A DNA stretch of 64,000 nucleotides, taken from the NCBI GenBank assembly GCA_017934185.1, contig JAGBJY010000050.1, positions 1-64,000 on the forward strand. The letters are read 5' to 3'. Positions 42,356 to 51,230 of this stretch are shown piece after piece. The translations under genes were made by a program, and so were the position numbers. The stretch is from Bacteroidales bacterium. GTDB lineage: Bacteria > Bacteroidota > Bacteroidia > Bacteroidales > UBA932. The notes beneath the pieces are model-generated. The model had not been told where the DNA came from, made no database searches, and saw nothing but the letters and a program-made list of their open reading frames with translations. The stretch's first letter is position 1. Each line of letters opens with the position of its first letter.

Positions 42356-45300
42356 TTATGCTTTCAGGGCTTTGCGTGCCTTGCGCCTGGCGCGGTGTTC
42401 GGTGAGCCCGCAGTACAGGACGGGAATAATGACAAGGGTAATCACGGTGGAAATGCTCAGACCCCAGGCCACCGTGGTACCCAGGCCGCGCCACATTTCT
42501 GAACCTTCCCCACGGCCCAGGGCCATCGGGAGCATACCCAGCACGGTGGTGAGGGTGGTCATGAGGATGGGGCGCAGACGGCTGCGGGCGGCGGCCACGG
42601 AGGCGTCGCGTACACTGTAACCGCGCTCCTGCAGGAGGATGGTATAGTCAATGAGCACAATACCGTTCTTCACCACGATGCCCAGCAGGATGATGATACC
42701 AATCATGGACATCACGCCGATAGCCAGGCCGGAGGCCATGTTGCCAAGGGCCACACCCACCAGGGCGAAGGGGATACTGAACATAATCACAAACGGTCCC
42801 ATGAAAGATTCAAACTGGGAAGCCATGACCATGTACACCAGGATAATGATGAGCAGGGCAAGGAGAATCATGTCCCGGAACATATCCTGCTGGTTTTCAT
42901 AGTCACCGCCAATCTGCCAGCTCAGACCCTGCGGCAGCGGGTTGGCCGACAGTTCCTGCTGCACATACTCCACACCGTCGGACAGGGTCTTGCCCTGGGC
43001 CATGATGCCGGTTACGGAAATGTAGCGGTCACGGTTCTTGCGCTGGATGGTGGGCGGCACCTTGGAGTCTACAATCCGGCCCAGGTCTTTTACCCGGATA
43101 CCGCGGCCCTGGCTGTTGTAAATCATGATGTTCTCAATGTCCTCCAGGGAGGTGCGGAACTCCGGCGCATAGCGCACGCGGATGTTGTACTCCTCACCGT
43201 CCTCCCGGTAATAAGAGCCCACGGAGCCGGACATGGCGGCCGATACTGCCGCGGCAGCGGTTACGGAGGAGAGGCCGTTCAGGGCCAGTTTTTCACGGTC
43301 GAAGTCCACTTCGTACTCCGGAGTGTACTGGTCGCGGGAAAGGATGGCCTGGGCAAAAAGGCCGGAGGACATCATCTTCTGACGCACCGCACGGGCGGCC
43401 TCTTCGGTTTCGGCAAAATCGTAGCCGTAGATTTCCAACTGGACGGAGGCGCGTCCACCCATGCCGCCGCCTTCGGAGACATTGAACTTGTTAATCTCCG
43501 GAAACAGGCGCAGGTCGGCGCGGACGATATCGGCCAGCTCGGAAACGCTGCGCTTGCGGTTTTCCATGGATCCCACGTTGATGTTCATGGTGATGAGGTA
43601 GGTACCGTTCTGCTGCATGGAGGCAAAGGCGTTGTCGGAATCGGCCTGGCCAAAGCGGTAGCTCAGCACCTGGATTTCAGGGATATCCCGGGCCAGTTTG
43701 GCATAGATGCGGGCCGCCACGTCACGGGTTACATCCTGCGCCGTGCCGATGGGAAGCTCGATGGAAGCCTGCATACGGCCGCTGTCGGCGTTGGGGAAAT
43801 ACTCCGTCTTCATGCGCGGGCCGTAGATGGCCATGACCACCACAAACGCCACCACGGCACCCAGGGCAATGATTTTCTTGTGCCGCATGCACCAGGCAAT
43901 CATGCGGGAATAGCCGTTTGAAATGCCGTCGAGGGCCTTGTTGATGGGGGTAAACAGCAGTTTGTGGAACTTGGAAGTCTTGGGATTGCGGCGCAGCAGC
44001 AGGGCACAGAGCATGGGCACCAGCGTAAGGGCAGCCGTGGTGGACACAATCATGATGATGGACACAATCCAGCCCAATTGCTTGAACATGATACCGGCCA
44101 TACCGGAAATCATGGTAAGGGGCAGGAACACGCACAGCATGGTGAGCGTGGAGGCAATCACGGAGATACCCACCTCGGCGGTGCCGTGCACGGCGGCTTC
44201 CTTGGGTTTCTCTCCCCTCTCTATGTGCGTGGTCACGTTCTCCAGTACCACAATGGCATCGTCCACCACCATGCCAATGGCAATGGACAGGGCACTCATG
44301 GAAATGATATTCAGGGTGTTACCTGTTGCAAAGAGGTACAGCAAGGAGGCCAGCAGGGCTATGGGGATACTGAGCACCACGATGAGGGTGCCCCTCCATC
44401 GGCCCAGGAACACAAACACCACCAGCATCACCACCAGGAAGGTAATCATAATGGTGTCCTTGAGGGAGTTGATGGTACGGAGGATGTTGGTGGAATTGTC
44501 CACTACGGTGATAATCTTCACATCGGCCGGGAGGTTCCGCTCCAGTTTCTCCATCTCCTTTTTCACCTTGCGGATGACCTGCACGGTGTTGTAGCCGGAC
44601 TGCTTCTGGATGATAATCTGGGCGCCCCGGGTACCGTTTGTGTACGATTCCTGGGACTTTTCTTCCACGTCATCCACAATGCGGGCCACATCCCTGAGGT
44701 AAATGGTGCCGCCGCCAAAGGAGCCCAGCACCACGTTGTACAGTTCCGAGGGGTCCTGGAATTCCTTCTTGATGCGGAGGGTATAGGTGTCGGAGCCGAT
44801 GTCAATGCTGCCGGAAGGGATGTTGCGGTTCTCGGCGGCAATGATGGCCGATATGCCGGCGATGGACAGGTTGTAGGCCTCCAGCTTGGCCGGGTCTACA
44901 TACACCTGGATTTCACGCTTGGGGGCGCCGGCAACAGAAACGGTACCCACACCGGACACGCGGGCCAGCGGAGTGGCCACACGCTCGTCCAGGATTTTGT
45001 CCAGGGCCGACACGCTCTGATTGGCGGTTGCCGCCATAATCATGATGGGCATGTCGTCAATGGAGAACTTGAACAGGAAAGGCAGCGAAGCACCGTCCGG
45101 CAGGGTCTGGGAAATCATGTCCAGCTTGTCCCGGACATCGTTGGTGGCTTCGTCAATGTCTGTTCCGTATTCAAATTCCAGGGTGAGTACGGCAATATTT
45201 TCGCGCGAGCTGGAGGAGAGGTTCTTCAGGTTGGAAACACCGTTCAGGGAGTTCTCCAGCAGCTTGGTCAGGTTGTTCTCCACATCTTCGGCCGATGCGC

Positions 45301-45457
45301 CGGGATACGAGCTCATCACCATGATGGTGTTGGACTCGATGTCCGGGAAGTTGTCCACCGGCAGCTGCACCAGGGCGAAAACGCCCAGGATGGCAAAAGC
45401 CAGGAACACCAGCGCGGTTGTGACCGGATGTTCTACGGAAGAGCGGTAGATACTCAT
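42356..45457 (-). CDS. RND efflux transporter permease (AcrB/HAE1 family)
   Basis: 1033 residues, the usual size. It opens with SVEHPVTTALVFLAFAILG and has twelve predicted transmembrane helices in two halves with large periplasmic loops (about 35-330 and 560-870). The proton-relay motif GMVVDDAIVVLEN is in TM4 (about 400). It drives proton-coupled export of drugs or lipophilic compounds through a matching adaptor and outer-membrane channel, which are encoded just upstream in this operon. The start overlaps the adaptor stop by 4 bp. The substrate is not readable from sequence; no metal-type (CusA) methionine motif was noticed. Confidence 0.94.
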   Translation of the reverse strand: MSIYRSSVEHPVTTALVFLAFAILGVFALVQLPVDNFPDIESNTIMVMSSYPGASAEDVENNLTKLLENSLNGVSNLKNLSSSSRENIAVLTLEFEYGTDIDEATNDVRDKLDMISQTLPDGASLPFLFKFSIDDMPIMIMAATANQSVSALDKILDERVATPLARVSGVGTVSVAGAPKREIQVYVDPAKLEAYNLSIAGISAIIAAENRNIPSGSIDIGSDTYTLRIKKEFQDPSELYNVVLGSFGGGTIYLRDVARIVDDVEEKSQESYTNGTRGAQIIIQKQSGYNTVQVIRKVKKEMEKLERNLPADVKIITVVDNSTNILRTINSLKDTIMITFLVVMLVVFVFLGRWRGTLIVVLSIPIALLASLLYLFATGNTLNIISMSALSIAIGMVVDDAIVVLENVTTHIERGEKPKEAAVHGTAEVGISVIASTLTMLCVFLPLTMISGMAGIMFKQLGWIVSIIMIVSTTAALTLVPMLCALLLRRNPKTSKFHKLLFTPINKALDGISNGYSRMIAWCMRHKKIIALGAVVAFVVVMAIYGPRMKTEYFPNADSGRMQASIELPIGTAQDVTRDVAARIYAKLARDIPEIQVLSYRFGQADSDNAFASMQQNGTYLITMNINVGSMENRKRSVSELADIVRADLRLFPEINKFNVSEGGGMGGRASVQLEIYGYDFAETEEAARAVRQKMMSSGLFAQAILSRDQYTPEYEVDFDREKLALNGLSSVTAAAAVSAAMSGSVGSYYREDGEEYNIRVRYAPEFRTSLEDIENIMIYNSQGRGIRVKDLGRIVDSKVPPTIQRKNRDRYISVTGIMAQGKTLSDGVEYVQQELSANPLPQGLSWQIGGDYENQQDMFRDMILLALLIIILVYMVMASQFESFMGPFVIMFSIPFALVGVALGNMASGLAIGVMSMIGIIILLGIVVKNGIVLIDYTILLQERGYSVRDASVAAARSRLRPILMTTLTTVLGMLPMALGRGEGSEMWRGLGTTVAWGLSISTVITLVIIPVLYCGLTEHRARRKARKALKA

Positions 45458-46470
45458 AGCGCGTTCACCTTTATGCCGTCCTTGAGGGCGGCCTGGCCTT
45501 TCACAACTACGGTAGCGCCGTCTTCAAGTCCGCTCAGAATCTCATATTCGGTGCCGATGTGCCGCCCCACCGTAACGGGCAGGTAGCTCACGGTACCATC
45601 GGCCTTGAGCACATAGATGAAACGGGTGCCGGTGCCTTCCTGCTTCACCAGAGACTGGTCCGGGACCATTACCAGACGGCGGGTGCCGAAGTTCACGACG
45701 ACGCGGGCATACATGCCGGGACGGAGCGCCTTGTCGGTGTTGGCCACCACCACCTGGGCCTTGAAGGTGCGGGTGGCGGCGTCAATGACGGGATACAGGC
45801 GTTCCACCTTGCCGCTGAAGCTCCGGCCGGGAAGGGCATCCACGGTGAGGGTGACGCTGTCGCCCTTTTTCACCTTGGTGTATTCGCTCTCGGAGATGCC
45901 CACCAGCAGCTTCACGGGCGTAACCTGCTGCACGGTGAACAGCGGGGCCGCCATGGAGAACATGTCGCCGGTGTCAAAATTGCGGGCGCTCACATAACCG
46001 CTGATAGGGCTGCGCAGAATGGTGTTTTCCTTCACATTCTCATAATTGATTTTGCGCAGTTTGTAGCCCATTTCGGCGGTTTCAAAGTCACTCTGGGACA
46101 CGCCGCCCTCGGCATAGAGGCTCTTGAGGCGCTCGTACTCAATATCGTCGTTGGCAATCTGGACAGAGAGCTGTTCCAGCTGGGTTCGGTCCATCTCGGC
46201 CAAAATCTGGCCTTTGGACACGTAGTCCCCTACCTCGGCGTTGATTTTGCGGATGCGGCCGCCGGTCTGGGGCATGATATTGTTCACTGCATAGGCTTCG
46301 ATGGTAGAGGCATAGGTATTGTCCTGCGGCACGTCACGGGCCTGGACTTGAGCCACTTCCACATTGGGGACAGTGGCGACGGGCGCTGCAGCCTGGGGAG
46401 CCTGGTTGCTGCCATTTCCGCAGGCCACAAAGGCCAACAGGGCGGGGAGTAATGCTGTTTTAGCGTTCAT
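45454..46470 (-). CDS. RND efflux periplasmic adaptor (membrane fusion protein)
   Basis: 338 residues with lipoprotein signal MNAKTALLPALLAFVAC (Cys17), so it is probably anchored to the inner membrane. Lipoyl, alpha-hairpin, beta-barrel and membrane-proximal domains follow in the usual order: the lipoyl halves at about 65-95 (GGRIRKINAEVGDYVSKGQ) and about 155-190 (ILRSPISGYVSARNFDTGD), a short hairpin of about 45 residues between them, then the barrel. The short hairpin suits a HAE1-type pump. It lies three bases after the outer-membrane channel gene and overlaps the RND gene. Confidence 0.92.
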   Translation of the reverse strand: MNAKTALLPALLAFVACGNGSNQAPQAAAPVATVPNVEVAQVQARDVPQDNTYASTIEAYAVNNIMPQTGGRIRKINAEVGDYVSKGQILAEMDRTQLEQLSVQIANDDIEYERLKSLYAEGGVSQSDFETAEMGYKLRKINYENVKENTILRSPISGYVSARNFDTGDMFSMAAPLFTVQQVTPVKLLVGISESEYTKVKKGDSVTLTVDALPGRSFSGKVERLYPVIDAATRTFKAQVVVANTDKALRPGMYARVVVNFGTRRLVMVPDQSLVKQEGTGTRFIYVLKADGTVSYLPVTVGRHIGTEYEILSGLEDGATVVVKGQAALKDGIKVNAL

Positions 46471-46473
46471 ATC

Positions 46474-47994
46474 TTAATTTTCTTCGTTGACAAAATCATA
46501 GCCCAGGGTCTGTTCCAGGCCGGCCTTGGCCACCACAAAATTATAGATGGCCGATGCCACCTGCAGGCGGCTCTGGGTAAGGGTAAGTTCGGTGTTGTTC
46601 AGGTCTGTGAGGGTGCTCTTGCCCACCTGGTAGCTCTTGGAGGCAATGTCGTAGGCCTTTTCGGCGGTCTTCAGGGCCTCGGCCGCGGCATCGTGGGTGC
46701 GCATGGCCGTTTCCATGGTGGAAAGGCTCTGACGGATGCCTATGCGCAGCTGGCGCTCCGTGTTCTGGCGCTGGAGCTCCAGCTCACCGGCCTGCACGCG
46801 GGTTTGCTTGATGGCGTGGTAACGCTGGCCGCCGGAGAAGATGGGAATGCTCAGGGACAGGCCCAAGGTGCTGGAGGGCAGCCACTTCCACTGGCTAAGC
46901 TGGAATTTGTCACTCTGGGTGTAATAGTTGTATGAGAGCGACAGGGCAAGGGTGGGCAAGTAGGCGAACTGCTGCATGCGAATCTGCTTGGCCAGCATCT
47001 CGGCCTGCTTGGAGAGCTGGCGCAGCGTGGTGTTGCGGTCCAGGGAGCTCTCGGAAGCCTCGTTCAGCTCGAAGAACATCTGGTCGGCGTAGTCTTCCAG
47101 TTCTCCGGCCACATCTACCGGACGGTCCAGGTCCAGACCCATGACGGCCTTGAGCTGCCACAGGGCCAGGTAAATGGAGTTTTCGGCGTTGTACACATTG
47201 GGGATGGCCGATGCCAGGGAGCTTTGGGCGCGGGTGAGGTCCAGCTCGGAGGCTTTCTGCACGCGGTAGCGCTGCTCGGTGAGCTTGAGGTTCTGCACGG
47301 CGTTCTCAAAAACGGCATTGTACACCTCGTAGGAGGCCTTGGCCATGAGCACGGCATAATAGGCCTGCTTGACGGAAGCCACCGTGCCCAGGCGGGACTC
47401 GCGGGCCTGCTCAACGGCCAGTTCCACCTGGTCGCCGGTGAGGCGGAGGCTTTCCCAAAGCTGGGCGTTCACCAGCGGCATATTGGCACTCAGGCTCAGG
47501 GTCACCTGATTGGAGCGTCCCATCTCAATGGCATCGGAACCGGAAGAAGTCTCCTCGGTGGTGGGGTCCGGTGTGGGCGGGATGTAGGGCTGCACCGTTC
47601 CCTGGGCAATGAGCTGCTCAATGTAATAGTAGATGGGCTCAAACATGCCGGCCATCATGCCGGCCATGCCGCCGCCGGAAGAGGAGCTGCCGCCCTCATC
47701 GGAGTCGGAGCCGAAGTACACTTTCTGCTTCTGGATGGCATAACTGTACATGCCGGAAGCATTGATCTGGGGGAAAAGGGCACCGTAGGAGCCTCTGCGC
47801 GCATATTTGGTGCGCTGGACTTCCATATCGGCCACTTTTACGGAAACATTTTCGGACAGGGCTATCTTGATGGCATCGTCCAGCGACAGCACCAGCGTGC
47901 TGTCATTCACGGGACGTTCCGTGCCCTGATACTGTGCCCTGGCCGCCATGGGGAGAAGCAGCGAGAGCACCAGAATACACTTTCTAAAGTTCAT
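46474..47994 (-). CDS. TolC family outer membrane efflux protein
   Basis: 506 residues from ATG 47994 (MNFRKCILV), which begins a clear signal peptide; six upstream codons are not signal-like. Two TolC repeats of coiled helices are present (about 35-330 and 330-506; LPTLALSLSYNYY and IPIFSGGQRYHAIKQ). Between the first and second strand of the first repeat, about residues 95-165, is an unusual insert: DSDEGGSSSSGGG, then an amphipathic MAGMMAGMF segment and a PTPDPTTEE linker. It is probably an enlarged extracellular loop. It is first in the efflux operon and forms the outer-membrane exit duct. Confidence 0.9.
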   Translation of the reverse strand: MNFRKCILVLSLLLPMAARAQYQGTERPVNDSTLVLSLDDAIKIALSENVSVKVADMEVQRTKYARRGSYGALFPQINASGMYSYAIQKQKVYFGSDSDEGGSSSSGGGMAGMMAGMFEPIYYYIEQLIAQGTVQPYIPPTPDPTTEETSSGSDAIEMGRSNQVTLSLSANMPLVNAQLWESLRLTGDQVELAVEQARESRLGTVASVKQAYYAVLMAKASYEVYNAVFENAVQNLKLTEQRYRVQKASELDLTRAQSSLASAIPNVYNAENSIYLALWQLKAVMGLDLDRPVDVAGELEDYADQMFFELNEASESSLDRNTTLRQLSKQAEMLAKQIRMQQFAYLPTLALSLSYNYYTQSDKFQLSQWKWLPSSTLGLSLSIPIFSGGQRYHAIKQTRVQAGELELQRQNTERQLRIGIRQSLSTMETAMRTHDAAAEALKTAEKAYDIASKSYQVGKSTLTDLNNTELTLTQSRLQVASAIYNFVVAKAGLEQTLGYDFVNEEN

Positions 47995-48058
47995 ATAACC
48001 TTCTTCTAACAAGTCGCGAATTTACTACAATAATCGCGCCTGCGCAAGAGGAGGGCTG

Positions 48059-48940
48059 TTAATCTTTTGCGTGTGCGTAATGGGTGGCAGGCTTGGCCTT
48101 GGGAGCGGGATCCGGATGCACGGCCCTGGCCGGCAGCTTTTTCACATAGGCATACACCAGGAAGCCGATGCCCAACAGCACAAAGGGAATGCTCAGGAGC
48201 TGACCCATGTTCAGGAGCATATCGGCCTCAAAGTCCACCTGGTCGTTCTTGATGAACTCAATGAGGAAACGGCTGCCAAAGCACACAATGAGGAAAAGGC
48301 CCACGAATGTGCCGCGATACATCTTGTCCAGGCGCTTCCAGTACAGAGCCAGGAGCACCAGGCCCAGGAGCAGGTAAGTGCCGGCTTCGTACAGCTGGGT
48401 GGGATGGCAGGGGACGGTTTCCCCGTTGCGCTCGAAGACAAAGCCCCAGGGAAGGGTGGTGGGACCGCCGTAAATTTCTGAGTTGAAGAGGTTTCCAAGA
48501 CGGATGAAGCAGGCCGCGAAAGACACCGGAATCACCAGATGGTCCAGCACCCACACAAAGTCAAAATCCTGCTTGGGGCCATACTTTTTGGCGTACCACC
48601 AGATACCAATCAGGAGCGCGATGGTGCCGCCATGACTGGCCAGTCCGCCTTTCCAGGGCATGAAGATTTCCAAGAAGCCCTGCCAGCTGCCAAAGTAGTA
48701 ATCCGGCTGGTAGAAGATGCAGTGCCCCAGCCGCGCCCCCACGATGGTGCAAATCAGGAGCATGTACAGCATGGGGTCCAGCAGCTTCTCGTCAATTTTT
48801 TCCCTTTGGAAAAAACGCTTCATGATGAACCAGCCCAGCACAAAACCGCTCACAAACAGCAGCGAGTACCACCTGAGTTCAAAGCCACCCAGATGCAGGA
48901 TGGCCGGGTCAATATTCCAATGTACTACCAATGTTTCCAT
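48059..48940 (-). CDS. lgt: Prolipoprotein diacylglyceryl transferase
   Basis: 293 residues with about seven transmembrane helices. Family signatures are ARLGHCIFYQPDYY, the HGG motif (SHGGTIALLIG), RLGNLFNSEIYG and HPTQLYEAG; the essential His and Arg residues are present. It transfers diacylglyceryl from phosphatidylglycerol to the lipobox cysteine of prelipoproteins in the inner membrane, a central step given the many lipoproteins here. The last 20 residues are a Lys/Ala/Pro tail. A TATCTTTG box 31 bases upstream is the likely promoter. Confidence 0.95.
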   Translation of the reverse strand: METLVVHWNIDPAILHLGGFELRWYSLLFVSGFVLGWFIMKRFFQREKIDEKLLDPMLYMLLICTIVGARLGHCIFYQPDYYFGSWQGFLEIFMPWKGGLASHGGTIALLIGIWWYAKKYGPKQDFDFVWVLDHLVIPVSFAACFIRLGNLFNSEIYGGPTTLPWGFVFERNGETVPCHPTQLYEAGTYLLLGLVLLALYWKRLDKMYRGTFVGLFLIVCFGSRFLIEFIKNDQVDFEADMLLNMGQLLSIPFVLLGIGFLVYAYVKKLPARAVHPDPAPKAKPATHYAHAKD

Positions 48941-48944
48941 AACA

Positions 48945-48969
48945 AGAAAGCCGGGCCTTATGCCCGGCT
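48945..48969 (-). terminator. Terminator of the pgk/HAD unit
   Basis: On the minus strand AGCCGGGC (48969-48962) pairs with GCCCGGCT (48956-48949) around a five-base loop, followed by TTCTTG. The T tract is short and interrupted. It directly adjoins the lgt -7 box, so lgt transcription begins in or next to it. Confidence 0.65.
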
Positions 48970-48970
48970 A

Positions 48971-48978
48971 CAAAGATA
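48971..48978 (-). promoter_or_regulatory. -7 box (TATCTTTG) of lgt
   Basis: On the minus strand TATCTTTG lies 30 bases before the lgt ATG and is placed against the terminator of the preceding unit. Confidence 0.55.
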
Positions 48979-48990
48979 GCAATAATTTCT

Positions 48991-49134
48991 TACCTTGCCT
49001 TTGCCGCCGATACAAATCTACGCTCTGTATCGGCGTTTTTGTGAATCGGCGGCAAGGTTTTTCCCCGTTTTGGCCGATTTCCTTGCCGCCGATACCGAAA
49101 AATGCCGTTCTATGCATTCTGGCCGCATCGGCGG
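48991..49134. repeat. Nested inverted repeats of GCCGATA/TATCGGC words
   Basis: The 201-bp gap between lgt and the HAD gene has no supportable gene. It contains AATCGGCGGCAAGG (49044-49057) inverted to CCTTGCCGCCGATA (49081-49094) with 13 pairing bases, another copy of TTGCCGCCGATAC at 49001-49013, and an inner hairpin GCCGATAC (49005-49012) with GTATCGGC (49027-49034). A last GGCCGCATCGGCGGCC palindrome is at 49121-49136. Function is unknown. Confidence 0.65.
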
Positions 49135-49141
49135 CCGTTTG

Positions 49142-49906
49142 TCAGATGAGGCCGAAATGCCGCAGTGCCACGGCAATCCCGTCATCGGCAGCATCGGCCG
49201 ATACAAAAGTGGCGGCAGCCTGCACCTCAGGGACGGCGTTGCCCATGGCTACGCTCACGCCGGCGGCCTGGAGCATGGAGAGATCGTTGCCGCCGTCGCC
49301 CACCGCCATCACCTCCGACATGGGGATGCCCAGCAGTTCCGCTACCCGCGCCATGCCGGAGGCCTTGGAACTGTCGGCCCGGTCCACGTCGGTGAAGATG
49401 TCCAGCCAGCGGGGAAATATCACATTCCGAAGCCCTGTAAACAGCTTTTCCTCCTCCACCGTGCAGTATATGGTGAACTGGAAAATCTCCTCTTCCTTCA
49501 TGTCGTCCAGCGGGCCCACCTCGTCAAATCCCACATGGATGGAGGCCGATACCTGCCGCTCCCTGTCATTGTGGAAATTCAGGCGTACGCGGTCCGCGGC
49601 AAAGGCGGCGCAGGAGAGGCGGTTTTCCTCGGCCACGTCAATGATGCGGCGCACATCGGAGGGTTCCAGCGGGCGCTTGTAGACGGTGCGCCCCTCGTAA
49701 ATGGCCTGTCCACCGTTCATGCACACGTAGCCGTCGAAGGGGTAATTCCCCAGATTGTCAATGAAATAGCGCGGTCGGCCCGTGTTCACGAAGAGCTTTA
49801 TGCCCCGCCCCCGGGCGGCATCCAAAGCCGCTACGGTAGAAGGCAACATACCCTTGTGTCCGATGGGCACAAGGGTACCGTCTATATCAAAGAATATCGC
49901 CTTCAA
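49142..49906 (-). CDS. Cof-type HAD-superfamily phosphatase
   Basis: 254 residues from a TTG at 49906, which starts two bases after the pgk stop and gives LKAIFFDIDGTLV right at the N-terminus. An ATG at 49969 would overlap pgk by 62 bases and add unrelated sequence. HAD motif I DxDGT (residues 7-11), motif II (VNTGRPR) and the motif III-IV region (GDGGNDLSMLQAAG) are intact, with a C2-type cap of the IIB class. Such enzymes dephosphorylate small phosphorylated sugars or cofactors; the exact substrate is unknown. It is co-transcribed with pgk. Confidence 0.88.
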   Translation of the reverse strand: MKAIFFDIDGTLVPIGHKGMLPSTVAALDAARGRGIKLFVNTGRPRYFIDNLGNYPFDGYVCMNGGQAIYEGRTVYKRPLEPSDVRRIIDVAEENRLSCAAFAADRVRLNFHNDRERQVSASIHVGFDEVGPLDDMKEEEIFQFTIYCTVEEEKLFTGLRNVIFPRWLDIFTDVDRADSSKASGMARVAELLGIPMSEVMAVGDGGNDLSMLQAAGVSVAMGNAVPEVQAAATFVSADAADDGIAVALRHFGLI

Positions 49907-49907
49907 C

Positions 49908-51161
49908 TTAATCCTGGATAGCAGCGATACCGGGGAGAATCTTGCCTTCGATGGCTTCCAGCATGGCACCGCCGCCGGTGGAGACGTAGCTCACCTTGTC
50001 GGCATAACCCATCTGGGTAACGGCAGCCACGGAATCACCGCCACCCACCAGGGTGTAGGCGCCGTTCTTGGTGGCCTCGGCCAGGTCTTCTGCGATTTGC
50101 AGGGTGCCCTTGGCGAAGTTCGGGAGCTCGAAAACGCCCACAGGGCCGTTCCAGAGGATGGTCTTGGAACTCAGGATAATCTTCTTCCAGTTCTCCAGGG
50201 ATTGCGGTGCGGCATCCATGCCCTCCCAATCGTCGGGAATCTCGGTGATGGGGAAAATCTTGCGGGGCGTGTCGTTGTCGAAGGCCTGGCCGCAGACGGT
50301 GGCCACGGATAGGGACAGGTTTACGCCGCGCTCCTTGGCTTCCTTCATAATCTCCAGTGCATCGGGAATGAGCTCGTCCTCATGCAGGGACAGGCCGATT
50401 TTACCGCCCTGGGCCTTGATGAAGGTATAGCCCATGCCGCCGCCGATAATCAGGTTGTCCACCTTGCCCACCAGGTTCTTCAGCACAGCCAGCTTGGAGC
50501 TCACCTTGGAGCCGCCGATGATGGCCGTGAGGGGACGCTGGGCGTTCTTGAGCACATTGTCGATGGCCTTGATTTCGCCTTCCATCAGGTAGCCGAACAT
50601 CTTGTCATTGGGGAAGTACTCAGCGATAAGGGCGGTTGAACCATGTGCGCGGTGCGCGGTGCCGAAAGCGTCGTTGATGTAGCAGTCGGCATAGCTGGCG
50701 AGGGTTTTCACGAACTCCTTCTGGGAGGCCTTCACGGCAGCCTTGGCGGCCTTCTTTTCCTCGTCGGAGGCATCCTCGGCCAGGCCGCGGGGTTTGCCTT
50801 CTTCCTCGGCATAGTAGCGGAGGTTCTCCAGGAGAAGGGCCTCACCGGGCTTGAGGGCGTCGGCCTGGGCCTTGGCCTTCATGCAATCCTCGGCAAACTG
50901 GACGGGAACGCCCAGACATTCGCTCACGCGGGCCACGATGTGCTTGAGGGAGAACTTGGGGTCCACTTTCTTGGGACGGCCCAGGTGGGACATGATGATG
51001 AGGGAACCGCCTTCCGCGAGCACCTTCTTGAGGGTGGGCATGGCCCTGCGGATACGGGTATCGTCCGTGATTTCAAAATTTTCGTTCAGGGGAACGTTGA
51101 AGTCAACGCGTACAATGGCTTTCTTGCCTTTGAAGTCGTACTTGTCAATGAATTGTTGCAT
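49908..51161 (-). CDS. pgk: Phosphoglycerate kinase
   Basis: 417 residues, the normal bacterial length. Motifs are the N-terminal [10 protein letters not shown] (19-28), HLGRPKKVD (about 58-66), the catalytic and hinge region [12 protein letters not shown] and the C-terminal [11 protein letters not shown] nucleotide loop. It converts 1,3-bisphosphoglycerate and ADP to 3-phosphoglycerate and ATP in glycolysis. A TAAATTTG -7 box 34 bases upstream is shared back-to-back with a plus-strand box for the methyltransferase gene. Confidence 0.97.
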   Translation of the reverse strand: MQQFIDKYDFKGKKAIVRVDFNVPLNENFEITDDTRIRRAMPTLKKVLAEGGSLIIMSHLGRPKKVDPKFSLKHIVARVSECLGVPVQFAEDCMKAKAQADALKPGEALLLENLRYYAEEEGKPRGLAEDASDEEKKAAKAAVKASQKEFVKTLASYADCYINDAFGTAHRAHGSTALIAEYFPNDKMFGYLMEGEIKAIDNVLKNAQRPLTAIIGGSKVSSKLAVLKNLVGKVDNLIIGGGMGYTFIKAQGGKIGLSLHEDELIPDALEIMKEAKERGVNLSLSVATVCGQAFDNDTPRKIFPITEIPDDWEGMDAAPQSLENWKKIILSSKTILWNGPVGVFELPNFAKGTLQIAEDLAEATKNGAYTLVGGGDSVAAVTQMGYADKVSYVSTGGGAMLEAIEGKILPGIAAIQD

Positions 51162-51195
51162 GGATATAATAAATTGTAAATTTGTTTCCAGTCTG

Positions 51196-51213
51196 CAAAT
51201 TTAGCTATCTTTG
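51196..51213. promoter_or_regulatory. Back-to-back -7 boxes for pgk and the methyltransferase gene
   Basis: On the minus strand TAAATTTG (51203-51196) serves pgk; on the plus strand TATCTTTG (51206-51213) serves the methyltransferase. The boxes are only two bases apart, so the promoters must overlap. Confidence 0.6.
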
Positions 51214-51230
51214 CAGAAAAAATCAAAATT

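Noticed and set aside
48991..49134. The word GCCGATA as a general uptake or chi-like signal
   Set aside because: It appears often in genes too, but codon preference for Ala-Asp and Ile-Gly explains this; a count against expectation was not possible here.
49907..49969. ATG start at 49969 for the HAD phosphatase
   Set aside because: It would overlap pgk by 62 bases and add non-family sequence before the DxDGT motif.
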